Shown here: positions 1 through 7,501 of the stretch, piece after piece | Layout of the letters: each line of letters begins with the position of its first letter | How positions within the stretch are numbered: the first letter of the stretch is position 1 | Assembly: GCA_036502925.1 (NCBI GenBank) | Contig: DASXXS010000351.1 | Span: 1 to 30,940 of the forward strand | Origin: VAZQ01 sp036502925 | GTDB lineage: Bacteria; Pseudomonadota; Alphaproteobacteria; Rhizobiales; Xanthobacteraceae | Direction of reading: 5' to 3' | Length of the DNA stretch: 30,940 nucleotides | Made by a program: the position numbers and the translations under genes | Notes under the pieces: generated by a model | What the model saw: the letters and a program-made list of their open reading frames with translations, nothing else | Told to the model about the DNA's origin: nothing | Database searches by the model: none

Positions 1-215
1 GCGTTCCATGGCGCGCCTGGGTGTCTGGCGGTCAGGTCGACGGGGAGCGCCCGTGCTGCTTCCGAAATAATCTGCAACGCCCGTTCAGTGACGCGGCGGA
101 ATGTATAGCTGCCCTGATATGCATCGAAAGTCACGCCGGCAAGGGCGGCGGACAGGCCGTCGATCTCGTCGCGGATGTGAAGGAGCCGCAGCTGAGGACT
201 TCGCGACGCCGCCAT
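1..215 (-). CDS. hepT: HepT-like (DUF86) RNase toxin, partial (3' end beyond window)
   Basis: The gene starts at the ATG at 215-213 and runs off the left edge, giving 71 residues. It is too truncated to show as a complete frame, but the translation is clear: the N-terminal part reads LRLLHIRDEIDGLSAALAG, followed by TFDAYQGSYTFRRVTERALQ, IISEAARALPVDL and ARHPGAPW. This is the standard DUF86/HepT pattern. In the family the catalytic RX4-6HY motif lies near the C terminus, so it is outside the window and activity cannot be judged. The start overlaps the stop of the nucleotidyltransferase gene by one base (TAATG), the usual coupling of this pair. Known members are HEPN RNases neutralised by the partner nucleotidyltransferase (type VII toxin-antitoxin). 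Confidence 0.85.
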   Translation of the reverse strand, partial: MAASRSPQLRLLHIRDEIDGLSAALAGVTFDAYQGSYTFRRVTERALQIISEAARALPVDLTARHPGAPWN

Positions 216-517
216 TAAAAGACCCGGATGGCCTCACGCTCGACTTTCGCGCGGATGTAGGGCGATAGGCCGTCGCGAGTCGAGTAGCCAACATCGATCT
301 CTTCTCCCACAGATTTCCGGATCGTCTCGTAAGCATCCATGTATTTCAGAAAATCGAAGCTGGCGTCCGATACCGGATCTACAAACACGTCCAGGTCCGA
401 GTCCGTGCGCCCCTCATCGCGCGCGTAAGAGCCGAACAGATAGAGCGCGGCCACGCCGAAATCTCGCAACTTCGGCTCGGCGCTCTTGAGTTTCGCTATG
501 ATCTCATCGCGACGCAT
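215..517 (-). CDS. mntA: MntA-like minimal nucleotidyltransferase antitoxin
   Basis: This 100-residue protein is the size of the minimal nucleotidyltransferase (MNT) family. It carries the GSX10DXD signature: G29-S30, then D41 and D43 in GSYARDEGRTDSDLD. These residues bind the nucleotide and Mg2+. In characterised HepT/MntA pairs the enzyme transfers AMP groups from ATP to a tyrosine of the HepT RNase and inactivates it. The gene precedes the HepT-like gene and overlaps it by one base, which supports co-expression. No strong ribosome-binding site is visible before the ATG. The region upstream reads TAGAAT six bases before the ATG, possibly a -10 box of a nearly leaderless transcript, but this is weak. 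Confidence 0.88.
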   Translation of the reverse strand: MRRDEIIAKLKSAEPKLRDFGVAALYLFGSYARDEGRTDSDLDVFVDPVSDASFDFLKYMDAYETIRKSVGEEIDVGYSTRDGLSPYIRAKVEREAIRVF

Positions 518-635
518 GGCGGCATTCTATCGAAGGAATCGTCGATTTTCCAGTTGCACCGAAGCCGGTCTGAGAGGCGGAGGGCTGGCAAATATCGTAT
601 AGTGGACCTCACGAAGCCATCGAGGGGGCGTACGA

Positions 636-1706
636 ATGTTCAGGCCGATCGGCAGATTTTCCGCTGTCGCCGCCATCGCTGTTGCGGCGCTCGGCCTCGG
701 GCTGTCCGGCGCGGCGGGGCAGGGCCTCACTTCGTTCAAGGGCAAGACCATCACCATGCTGACCGGCGACGATCCGGGCGGCGGCACCGATGTGGCGGGC
801 CGGCTGATCGCGCTCTACCTGCGTAAATATCTGCCCGGCGAGCCCGCTATCGTGGTGCAGAACATGGTGGGGGCGAGCGGCATGGCGGCGATGAACTACT
901 TTACGCGTCGCACCGAGCCCAACGGCCTGACCGTGCTCATGGGTTCGATCTCGACCATCGATCCGGTCCTGTTCCGCAATGCCAATGCGCAATACGATCC
1001 CAAGACCTTCCGATTCATCGGCGGCCTGGGGCGCGGAGGCTCGGTGATTTTCCTCAACAAGGCGGCCGAGCCCCGGCTCTACGACAAGTCGGCCAAGCCG
1101 GTGATGATCGGCTCGGTGCAGTCGATGCCGCGTCCCGGCACCCAGCCGATCCTGTGGAGCATCGAATATCTGGGCTGGAACGGCGCCTGGGTCGGCGGCT
1201 ATCGCGGGACCAACGAGACCCTGTTCGCGCTCGACCGCGGCGAGATCGACATGACCGCGACCGGCAACATTTTCCAGATCCAGGATCGCCTCCACAGCGG
1301 GCGGCTCAAGATCATCTATCAAACCGGCGCGCTGAAGGACGGCCGCATCGTAGGCCGGGCGGATTTCGGCGCAGCCCCGCTGTTTCCCGACCTGATGAAA
1401 GGCAAGATCACCGATCCCATCGCCCAGAAGGCCTTCGGTCTGTGGACGACGCTCAACACGGGAGACAAATGGCTGGCGCTGGCGGAGCGCACGCCGGACG
1501 CGATCTTGGCGGCTTACCGGGACGCCTTCGACAGGCTGAGCGCCGAACGCGAGTTCCTGGAGCAGGGCGAGAAGATCAGCGAAGGCTTTACCCCGATGTC
1601 CGCAGCCGACGTGGAGACCGTGGTGGGAACGCTGGCTGACACGCCGAGCGAGGCGGTGGACTATACCAAGGCGCTGATGCGCAAGCAGGGCTTGCGGATT
1701 CAGTAG
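636..1706 (+). CDS. TctC/Bug-family periplasmic solute-binding protein
   Basis: The 356-residue protein has an N-terminal signal peptide (hydrophobic run at about residues 9-28, cleavage near AAGQG). A Bug/TctC fold follows: FKGKTITMLTGDDPGGGTD, then NMVGASGMAAMNYF and PNGLTVLMGS, which match the substrate-pocket loops of the family. Such receptors capture carboxylates in the periplasm for tripartite tricarboxylate transporters (TctAB). No tctA or tctB lies in the window, so it is an orphan receptor, as is usual in genomes rich in Bug proteins. The start ATG follows a GAGGGGG ribosome-binding site at 622-628. The ligand cannot be read from sequence. A second family member lies at 24312-25334. 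Confidence 0.85.
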   Translation: MFRPIGRFSAVAAIAVAALGLGLSGAAGQGLTSFKGKTITMLTGDDPGGGTDVAGRLIALYLRKYLPGEPAIVVQNMVGASGMAAMNYFTRRTEPNGLTVLMGSISTIDPVLFRNANAQYDPKTFRFIGGLGRGGSVIFLNKAAEPRLYDKSAKPVMIGSVQSMPRPGTQPILWSIEYLGWNGAWVGGYRGTNETLFALDRGEIDMTATGNIFQIQDRLHSGRLKIIYQTGALKDGRIVGRADFGAAPLFPDLMKGKITDPIAQKAFGLWTTLNTGDKWLALAERTPDAILAAYRDAFDRLSAEREFLEQGEKISEGFTPMSAADVETVVGTLADTPSEAVDYTKALMRKQGLRIQ

Positions 1707-1740
1707 TGCGGACAAGTTGGGGCAGGGATGCACATCTCTG

Positions 1741-1934
1741 TGTTGTCGTCCCGGCCCATAGCGCGTCGAAGACGCGCGTAAACGCGCTTAGGGAGCCGGG
1801 ACCCAACATCAGGGCGTTTACGGCACAGCCCGCGAAGACGGGCGTAAACGCCCTGATGCTCTTCGACGGGCTATGCAGCCGCAGCCCATCGTCGGGGCAC
1901 CGCGTATGGGTCCCTGCTTTCGCAGGGACGACAT
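1741..1934. repeat. Composite intergenic palindromic element
   Basis: The 377-base gap 1707-2083 contains no convincing gene and is mostly this element. It begins with TGTTGTCGTCCCGG and ends with a hairpin whose stem GTCCCTGC/GCAGGGAC (1910-1917 and 1922-1929) encloses TTTC, followed by GACATG. Inside are two related units with the core CGAAGACG-GCGTAAACGC (about 1766-1787 and 1833-1853). It also holds a perfect 16-bp inverted repeat, 1807-1822 with 1843-1858, enclosing 20 bases. I recognise this style as an interspersed repeat of Bradyrhizobium-like genomes. A transcript could fold strongly and end or protect the upstream mRNA. Confidence 0.65.
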
Positions 1935-2083
1935 GCCGGGCGAGCCGCTCGAACCGGAAGCTGCTCGACATATTGATCAGGCTTGGTGCTTGCACGAGCG
2001 CGGCTTTTCCTGAAAATGCTTTTTCCCTTGGTGTCCCGCCGCCACGGCACGCATTCGATCCCGGAAAGGCCGCGTCGCAAATC

Positions 2084-3076
2084 ATGAAATTGCAGCTCAG
2101 TCTGGCCATCACCTCCAATCCGCGGACGTGGCCGATCCTCGAGGGCGCGGTGCAGGCCGACGGCATCGAGCTTGTGCCCACCATCCTGCATCCCTCCGAG
2201 ATGTTCTGGCGGCAATTGCGCTTTGCCGATTTCGATCTCTCCGAAATGTCGGTCTCCTCGCTGATGATGGCGCGCGCCGGCGGCGACGAGCGCTGGCTCG
2301 GCCTGCCGGTCTTCACCACGCGAAAATTCTTCCATACCGAAATCCTGGTGCGGCGCGATGCCGGCATCGACAAGCCGGCCGACCTCAAGGGGCGCCGGGT
2401 CGGCGTCCCGGAATATCAGCAGACCGCCGCCTTGTGGACGCGCGGCGTGCTGCAGCACGAGTTCGGCGTGCCGGCGACCGCGATGGAGTTCTGGATGGAG
2501 CGGGTGCCGACCCACAGCCATGCCGGCGCCACGTCCTTCAAGCCGCCGCCGGGCGTGACCATCCATCAAATCCCGGCGGAGAAAAGCATCGGCTCGATGA
2601 TGCTCACAGGCGAGATCGAAGCCGTCATCCACTATATCGTGAACAAAAATCTGGTCGACCGCAGCACCGTCGATCTGACCAATCACCCGGACGTCAAGTT
2701 CCTGTTTCCGGATCCGTGGGCGGAGGGGGTGCACTTCTATCGCAAGACCAACATCTATCCGATCAACCACGGAATGGTCATTCGGCGCGCGCTCGCCGAG
2801 AAGCATCCCTGGGCGCTCCTGAACCTGCTCAAGGCGTTCGAGGCGGCGAACGAGATCGCCAACCAGCAGCGCGTGGAGCACGCGGACTATCATGCCGCCG
2901 CCGGCCTGATCCCGCCCGAGGCCGCCAAGGCGTTGCGCCAGCCGATCATTCGCCACGGCATCAAGGCCAACCGCCATGTGTTGGAAACCGCCGCCACCTA
3001 TTCGGTGGAGCAGGGGCTCACCCCGCGCCTGATGAAGCTCGACGAGATTTTCGCCGCCAGCACGATGGATCAATGA
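2084..3076 (+). CDS. 4,5-dihydroxyphthalate decarboxylase-like / substrate-binding-fold protein
   Basis: A 330-residue protein starting MKLQLSLAITSNPRTWPIL. It has no signal peptide, so it is probably cytosolic. The two-lobed periplasmic-binding-protein fold is suggested by ADLKGRRVGVPEYQQTAALW and by the later IHQIPAEKSIGSMMLTGEIE. The overall pattern resembles the 4,5-dihydroxyphthalate decarboxylase (Pht5) family, whose members remove CO2 from hydroxylated aromatic acids. No phthalate dioxygenase genes are nearby, so the real substrate is unknown. The frame is open upstream to 1706, but that extension crosses the intergenic repeat. The ATG at 2084 is preferred, with a loosely spaced GGAAAGG upstream. 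Its stop overlaps the next start (ATGA at 3073). Confidence 0.75.
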   Translation: MKLQLSLAITSNPRTWPILEGAVQADGIELVPTILHPSEMFWRQLRFADFDLSEMSVSSLMMARAGGDERWLGLPVFTTRKFFHTEILVRRDAGIDKPADLKGRRVGVPEYQQTAALWTRGVLQHEFGVPATAMEFWMERVPTHSHAGATSFKPPPGVTIHQIPAEKSIGSMMLTGEIEAVIHYIVNKNLVDRSTVDLTNHPDVKFLFPDPWAEGVHFYRKTNIYPINHGMVIRRALAEKHPWALLNLLKAFEAANEIANQQRVEHADYHAAAGLIPPEAAKALRQPIIRHGIKANRHVLETAATYSVEQGLTPRLMKLDEIFAASTMDQ

Positions 3077-3903
3077 GAGAGAAAATGCGAATAGTGAGTA
3101 GTGAATGGCGAATAGTCGACGCAGTCTTTCGTTTTGCCATTCACTATTCACCGCTCACTACTCTCGTTCTCGTACTTGCCACCTTGATGCTGGCGCCCGC
3201 CCACGCCGATCAACGCGCGGATTTTCTCGGCGGCCGCACCCGCGACTGCCGCGGTTGCGACCTGTCGGGGGCCAGTTTCAAGCGCCATGATCTCGCCGGC
3301 GCCGATCTCACCCGCGCCAACCTCCAGCAAACGAACTTTCACGATGCCAACCTGGCCGGCGCCCATCTCGCCGGCGCCGACCTCGGCGGCGCCAATCTCA
3401 ACAAGGCCGACCTGCGCCGCGCCGACCTTGCCGGCGCAAAGCTTCACGCTGCCATGCTCTATGCGGCCAATCTCGACGGCGCGCGGCTCACGGGCGCCGA
3501 TCTGACCGATGCCCTGATGGGCACCGCCCGCCTCACGCGCAGCGATCTGACCAAGACGATCCTGCGCAACGCGGACCTGCGCAAGGCGCGGCTTGCCGAC
3601 GCGACGCTGGCGGGCGCCGACCTGTCGGGTGCCGCGCTCGATTTCGCGGTGCTGCGGTCCGCCAAGCTCGACGGCGCATCGCTGGCGCAGGCGCGGCTGA
3701 TCGAGGCGGAGTGCAACGACGCGAGCCTGGTCGGCGCCGATCTCACCGATGCGGATGCCTCCGGCGCCAACTTTCGCGGGGCGAATTTCGCGCGCGCCAA
3801 CCTTGCCGGCACGAGCTTCCGCAAGGCCGATCTCTATGACGCGCGCATCGACGAGGCGATCTTCCGCGACACCACCATGCCGGACGGCACCACTCAGCCG
3901 TGA
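3073..3903 (+). CDS. Secreted pentapeptide-repeat protein
   Basis: From the ATG at 3073 (overlapping the upstream stop as ATGA) the product is 276 residues. After residue ~70 it consists almost entirely of A(D/N)LxX pentapeptides such as GADLTRANLQQ, AGADLGGANLNKADLRRADL and GADLSGAALDF. These fold as a right-handed quadrilateral beta-helix. The family has no single function. The hydrophobic stretch SPLTTLVLVLATLMLAPAHA looks like a signal peptide cleaved before DQRADF, so the protein is probably periplasmic. CRGC just before the first repeat could be redox- or metal-active. The first ~30 residues are encoded by an intergenic heptad repeat (3087-3165), so the start is uncertain; ATG codons at 3085 and 3187 are alternatives. 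Confidence 0.8.
   Translation: MREKMRIVSSEWRIVDAVFRFAIHYSPLTTLVLVLATLMLAPAHADQRADFLGGRTRDCRGCDLSGASFKRHDLAGADLTRANLQQTNFHDANLAGAHLAGADLGGANLNKADLRRADLAGAKLHAAMLYAANLDGARLTGADLTDALMGTARLTRSDLTKTILRNADLRKARLADATLAGADLSGAALDFAVLRSAKLDGASLAQARLIEAECNDASLVGADLTDADASGANFRGANFARANLAGTSFRKADLYDARIDEAIFRDTTMPDGTTQP
3087..3165. repeat. Heptad inverted repeat, copy A (inside the 5' end of the pentapeptide gene)
   Basis: The left arm has four 7-base units at 3087-3114 (GCGAATA, GTGAGTA, GTGAATG, GCGAATA). The right arm has four inverted units at 3138-3165 (CATTCAC, TATTCAC, CGCTCAC, TACTCTC). They are separated by a 23-base loop. The stretch 3094-3109 pairs with 3136-3151 at 15 of 16 bases. The consensus heptad is G[T/C]GA[A/G]T[A/G]. 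Here the repeat is translated as part of the pentapeptide-repeat protein. Confidence 0.85.
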
Positions 3904-3909
3904 CAGGTG

Positions 3910-3990
3910 GCGAGTAGTGAGTGGTGAGTGGTGAGTAGTGAGTAGCGGGCTTCCCTACTCACTACTCACTATTCACTACTCACTACTCAC
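3910..3990. repeat. Heptad inverted repeat, copy B; probable bidirectional terminator
   Basis: Five heptads on the left (3910-3944: GCGAGTA, GTGAGTG twice, GTGAGTA twice) face five inverted heptads on the right (3956-3990). The loop is 11 bases and itself has GGG and CCC. In register, 31 of 35 positions are complementary, so the transcript of either strand would form a long hairpin. It lies between two convergent genes, immediately after the pentapeptide gene. It also contains the stop codon of the minus-strand gene ending at 3983, which suits a two-way transcription terminator. No T-run follows, so the terminator role is inferred. Confidence 0.85.
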
Positions 3991-4747
3991 TATCAAGCAC
4001 CTCGACCCGTGCCGAGCTCTCGAACTGGCCTTGGGTCAGCTGCGTCGACATCTGCGGATTGAACGCGCTCTGGCCCGGCTTGCGGAAGAAATTCAGCTGC
4101 AGCGCAACCTTGCGGCCGTGCGCGCGGTCGACGAGCGCGCAGGACTGCTTGATGAACAGGTCGCCGACGGCGGTCTCGCCCTCGGCCGGCGGCAAGGAGG
4201 TGCAGTCGCGCTTGGCATCGATATCGAAGCGCGACGCCATGCGGCCGCCGAACAGGTAGGCGTCGTCGCGCTTGCGCAGATCGGCGTCGGCGGTGTCGAC
4301 GCGGTGCTCGGGACGGGAATCGGTCACGATCCGGATTCCCTTGAGCACGCCCTTGGCGTCGAACAGCGCCGATACGATCACCGGAAAGGTGAATTCGGTG
4401 GTGCCGGCCCAGCGCGCCACTTCGCGCTCGAGGTCCTTGGCGCGCGCGATGTACTCGTACTCGTCGTCGTATTCGAAATAGACCTCGTGCAGCCCGCTCG
4501 GCTCCGCCGGGCAGCGCGCGAAATCGCTCCAGCCGGTCAGCCGCTGGCGCGGCGGTCCGCCATTGGACCCGCAGGCAAAGCCGCGAAAATCATCCGGGGA
4601 GGGCTGCGCCGCGACCGGCTGGCCGAGCTTGAGGTCCCACACGCTCGCGCGCCGCAAATCCTGCGCCAGCGCGGCACCGGTCCAGCAGAGCAGGGCAGCC
4701 ATGACATTTGCGAGCTGCCGCATGTCGATATGCATTCGTGCGATCAT
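3983..4747 (-). CDS. Exported protein of unknown function with four cysteines
   Basis: I do not recognise this family. From the ATG at 4747 the product is 254 residues. The N terminus MIARMHIDMRQLANVMAALL with CWTGAALAQ looks like a signal peptide cut after ALAQ. The mature part has four cysteines (FACGSNGG, ARCPAEPSG, RDCTSLPP, QSCALVD), suggesting two disulfides in the periplasm. An acidic YFEYDDEYEYIARAKDLERE segment lies near its middle. Starts at 4825, 4735 and 4723 are also possible; none has a strong ribosome-binding site, and 4723 gives the most compact signal peptide. The last codons and the TAG stop lie in heptad repeat B. It is divergent from the cytochrome c gene. Confidence 0.7.
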   Translation of the reverse strand: MIARMHIDMRQLANVMAALLCWTGAALAQDLRRASVWDLKLGQPVAAQPSPDDFRGFACGSNGGPPRQRLTGWSDFARCPAEPSGLHEVYFEYDDEYEYIARAKDLEREVARWAGTTEFTFPVIVSALFDAKGVLKGIRIVTDSRPEHRVDTADADLRKRDDAYLFGGRMASRFDIDAKRDCTSLPPAEGETAVGDLFIKQSCALVDRAHGRKVALQLNFFRKPGQSAFNPQMSTQLTQGQFESSARVEVLDSE

Positions 4748-4756
4748 TGCATTATT

Positions 4757-4792
4757 GTAGGATGGGTCGAGCTCTTGCGATACCCATCCTAC
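4757..4792. repeat. GTAGGATGGGT inverted repeat between divergent genes
   Basis: An 11-bp perfect inverted repeat, 4757-4767 with 4782-4792, encloses 14 bases. It is a variant of the GTAGGGTGGGC palindrome seen at 5335-5461 and 10131-10167. Here it sits between divergently transcribed genes, so it must overlap the 5' control region of one or both. Confidence 0.75.
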
Positions 4793-4813
4793 GTCAAACC
4801 ATGAGGCACGTGC

Positions 4814-5338
4814 GTGTTCAACCAAGACAATCGATTTTCAAGTGCGGCCTGCCTTCTCGCGGTCCTGGCCGGCATGCTGGCTGTCGCCGGCGCCACGCAG
4901 GCGCAAAGCCCCGATCCGGCCGACATCGCCGCCGGCATGGGCCTGTTCCATCAGAAGGCCCATTGCCAGGCCTGTCATGGCTGGGCCGGCGACGGCCACA
5001 AGCTGGACAGCCAGATGCCGGACGGCGCCGACCTGCGCGCCAGCACGCTCGACCGGCAGGCCCTGATCCAAACCATCAAATGCGGGCGGCCCGGCACCGG
5101 CATGCCGGCCTTCGACAAATTCGCCTATAGCGACGGCCGCTGCTTCGGCCTCAAGGCCGCCGACCTCAAGGCCCGGCAACTGAGCCTGTTCGATCCGCCC
5201 GCCACCCTGGCACCGAACGAGGTCGAGTACCTGGCCGATTTCCTCATGGCCAAGGTGGTCGGCAAAGGCCCGCTGGACCACGCCAAGTGCATCGAATTCT
5301 GGGGCGCGGACGTCGAGGTGTGCAAAGAACTTCCGTAG
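4814..5338 (+). CDS. Periplasmic c-type cytochrome
   Basis: The 174-residue protein has a signal peptide (hydrophobic residues 10-30, cleavage near TQAQS). It has one haem-binding motif, C51-x-x-C54-H55 (CQACHGWAGDG), and a probable axial methionine at M97 in GTGMPAF. This is the layout of a small class I cytochrome c. It faces the quinoprotein dehydrogenase gene, so it is a good candidate for the electron acceptor passing alcohol-derived electrons to the respiratory chain. The start is GTG at 4814, preceded by GAGG at 4803-4806. The TAG stop lies inside the GTAGGGTGGGC repeat. Three extra cysteines (C90 and two later) are unusual for a monohaem cytochrome and may form a disulfide. Confidence 0.87.
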   Translation: MFNQDNRFSSAACLLAVLAGMLAVAGATQAQSPDPADIAAGMGLFHQKAHCQACHGWAGDGHKLDSQMPDGADLRASTLDRQALIQTIKCGRPGTGMPAFDKFAYSDGRCFGLKAADLKARQLSLFDPPATLAPNEVEYLADFLMAKVVGKGPLDHAKCIEFWGADVEVCKELP

Positions 5339-5461
5339 GGTGGGCAAAAATCGCGTGACGTGACCGCACGCATCAGAGCGGCCGAATGGCACGGCGCGTG
5401 GGCATTGCGCCCCATGGGCCGGGTGGGTGGCACGGCTGATCCCGCGCAATGCCCACCCTAC
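5335..5461. repeat. GTAGGGTGGGC palindromic element between convergent genes
   Basis: The ends are a perfect 12-bp inverted repeat (GTAGGGTGGGCA at 5335-5346, TGCCCACCCTAC at 5450-5461). A second perfect 13-bp inverted repeat lies inside (5398-5410 with 5444-5456). The cytochrome c stop codon (5336-5338) is within the left end, and the dehydrogenase gene stops 22 bases beyond the right end. A role as shared terminator or 3'-end mRNA structure is inferred from position and folding. Confidence 0.8.
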
Positions 5462-5482
5462 GGCGTCAAAGACTGCGCCTCG

Positions 5483-7297
5483 TCAGTTCAGCGCGAACAC
5501 GAACAGATAGCTCGAATCCATCAGGTTGTCGTACTTGATCGGATGCAGGTGCCGGCCGCTCGATTGCACGGCGAGGAATTGCTTGGGCCCGATCGAGTAG
5601 GTCACCGGCGAGCCCTTGAGCGGGGTGCCGAGGTTGAAGCGCCACAGCTCCTCGAGCGTCTCGTCGTTATAGGCGATGACCCAGCCATCCTGCGTCGCGG
5701 TGAACACCACCCCGCCCGCCGTGACCAGGGCGCCGGAGCGGATCTCGATCGGGGTGATCGCCTTCGCCAGGATCTTGTTGTTGACGGTGTCGTAGGCGGT
5801 GACGGAGCCGTAATAGAGGTCGCTGGTGAAGGTGCGCTTCTCGCTGGCCTTGGCGTCGATGCCGCCGTCCGGCCCCTTGAACGCCACCTTGGCGCCGTTC
5901 TGCGAGAAGCAGCCTTCGGCGCCGACCCCGTAGGCGATGTGCTTGACCGGATTGTAGGCGGGCGGCTGATGGGCGACGCCGCCGTGCCAGGTCGGGCAGG
6001 TGCGCTTCATGCCGTCGCCGCGCAGCTGCCGCGCTTCGGGGACATAGACCTGCACATCGAGTTTGGGATCGTACTCGACCGGCTTGCCGGTCTTCGGATC
6101 GAGCCCCTTCGTCCAGTTCAGGTCGTTGACGTATTGGGAGCCCTTGATGAAGCTGCCGTTGGTGCGGTCGAGCGCGTAGAAGAAGCCGTTGCGCGCGAAG
6201 TGGCCGACCACCTTGCGGTTCTCGCCGTTGATGACCGTGTCGTAGAGCATGTGCACGCCGATCTCGTCATAGTCCCAGCCGTCGTTGGGCGTGTATTGGA
6301 AATACCAGACGAGCTTGCCGGTATCGATGTCGAGCGCCACTGCGGAATTGGTATAGAGATTGTCGCCCGGACGCGCCTGCGGATCCATTTGCGGGATCGG
6401 ATTGCCGGTGCCCCAGATGGTGAGCCTGGTCGCCGGATCGTAGGAGCCGGTCTGCCAGAGGCCGCCGCCGCCGGTCTTCCAGGCATTGTTGCTGTCCTTC
6501 CAGGTTTCGCTGCCCGGCTCGCCCGGCTTGGGCACCGCATACCAGCGCCACAGCTCGTTGCCGGTCTTGACGTCGAGCGCCGCGAGCCAGCCGCGGGTGG
6601 CGGCATCGCCGGCGCCGTTGGCGACGATGACCTTGCCCTCGACCACCAGCGGCGCGGTGAAGAACTTCTCCCGGCTGCCGAACTCGTTGGCGACCGCCAC
6701 CTTCTTGTCCCAGACGATCTCGCCGCTGTCGCGATTGATGGCGATGACGCGGCCGTCCGGGAGATTGGCGATCACCTTGTCTTCCCACAGCGCGATGCCG
6801 CGGGTGCGCGGCACATTGCCCTCGTGCCGCACGCCGGAATCGCTGACCCAGACGAACTCGCCCTTGTTGGGATCGCGCGCGTCGATCTTGTAGACCGTGC
6901 CCCAGCCGTCGGTGGTGTACATGTAGCCGTTGTCGATGAGCGGATTGACCTCGTTCTCCGGGCCGTTCTGGCCGAGGTCCTGCATGCCGCCGAGCGCCAG
7001 CGCCCAGACCATCCGCAAATTCTTGACATTGTCCCGGTTGATCTGGGTGAGCTTCGAATAGCGGGTCGAGGCGTAGTCCCCGTTCATCATGAGCCAGTTT
7101 TGTGGCTCGTTCTGCGCGTTAAGAAGGCGCTCCTTGTTGACCGTGGGCTTGTAGTCGGCGGCCGGCGCGGACGTGACCAGTGCCGCCAGCGAGACGCTCG
7201 CCAAGGCGGCGCAAGCGATCCGGACCAGCTTGCTGGGGCGACCGGACGTGGGACGAAAGGCAGAATTCGGCAAGTCTTTGCAGATGACTTCGAGCAT
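5483..7297 (-). CDS. PQQ-dependent (quinoprotein) alcohol dehydrogenase, predicted lanthanide type
   Basis: The 604-residue protein has a signal peptide (to about residue 48) and an eight-bladed PQQ propeller like MxaF/XoxF/ExaA. Blade signatures include W-G-T-G-N-P at 295-300. The catalytic aspartate is D342 in GWDYDE, and D344 two residues later makes the DYD pair that in known enzymes marks lanthanide rather than calcium use. Two features are odd. The vicinal Cys-Cys of methanol dehydrogenases is absent (GN at 160-161 aligns there). The metal-ligand glutamate of the usual GAExGxRG motif aligns with D231. There is no fused cytochrome domain, and the separate cytochrome c gene converges on it. 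The ATG at 7297 has AGGGAG nine bases upstream; the frame is open further to 7396. The substrate is unknown. Confidence 0.9.
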   Translation of the reverse strand: MLEVICKDLPNSAFRPTSGRPSKLVRIACAALASVSLAALVTSAPAADYKPTVNKERLLNAQNEPQNWLMMNGDYASTRYSKLTQINRDNVKNLRMVWALALGGMQDLGQNGPENEVNPLIDNGYMYTTDGWGTVYKIDARDPNKGEFVWVSDSGVRHEGNVPRTRGIALWEDKVIANLPDGRVIAINRDSGEIVWDKKVAVANEFGSREKFFTAPLVVEGKVIVANGAGDAATRGWLAALDVKTGNELWRWYAVPKPGEPGSETWKDSNNAWKTGGGGLWQTGSYDPATRLTIWGTGNPIPQMDPQARPGDNLYTNSAVALDIDTGKLVWYFQYTPNDGWDYDEIGVHMLYDTVINGENRKVVGHFARNGFFYALDRTNGSFIKGSQYVNDLNWTKGLDPKTGKPVEYDPKLDVQVYVPEARQLRGDGMKRTCPTWHGGVAHQPPAYNPVKHIAYGVGAEGCFSQNGAKVAFKGPDGGIDAKASEKRTFTSDLYYGSVTAYDTVNNKILAKAITPIEIRSGALVTAGGVVFTATQDGWVIAYNDETLEELWRFNLGTPLKGSPVTYSIGPKQFLAVQSSGRHLHPIKYDNLMDSSYLFVFALN

Positions 7298-7405
7298 GAG
7301 TTCAAACTCCCTGGCGGGCGCCTCTTGCGAGCGCTCCATGGTACCGACACAGCGCGGAAAGCTTATAGGGTCAGGGCCGCCAGGGCAATGTGGCAAGGGT
7401 GAACG

Positions 7406-7500
7406 GTGAGTAGCGAATGGCGAATAGTTAAGCTGCGCCTTCTCGATCGACTATTCGCTATTCGCCACTCCCTGTTCGCTACTCGCTACTCCCTATTCGT
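7406..7500. repeat. Heptad inverted repeat, copy C
   Basis: Three heptads point one way at 7406-7426 (GTGAGTA, GCGAATG, GCGAATA). After a 25-base loop, seven inverted heptads follow at 7452-7500 (TATTCGC twice, CACTCCC, TGTTCGC, TACTCGC, TACTCCC, TATTCGT). The arm lengths are unequal, unlike copies A and B. It lies upstream of the quinoprotein gene and directly against the stop codon (7502-7504) of the ABC permease gene, both on the minus strand. Confidence 0.85.
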
Positions 7501-7501
7501 C

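Noticed and set aside
2128..3072. N-terminal extension of the pentapeptide-repeat protein
   Set aside because: The extension is an Arg-rich out-of-frame reading of the decarboxylase-like gene.
3910..3990. CRISPR array
   Set aside because: Repeats are 7 bases long, inverted in two arms and without spacers.
5360..7402. 680-codon plus-strand frame
   Set aside because: It is antisense to the quinoprotein gene; the translation is Arg/Val/Asp-rich with no family resemblance, a by-product of high G+C.
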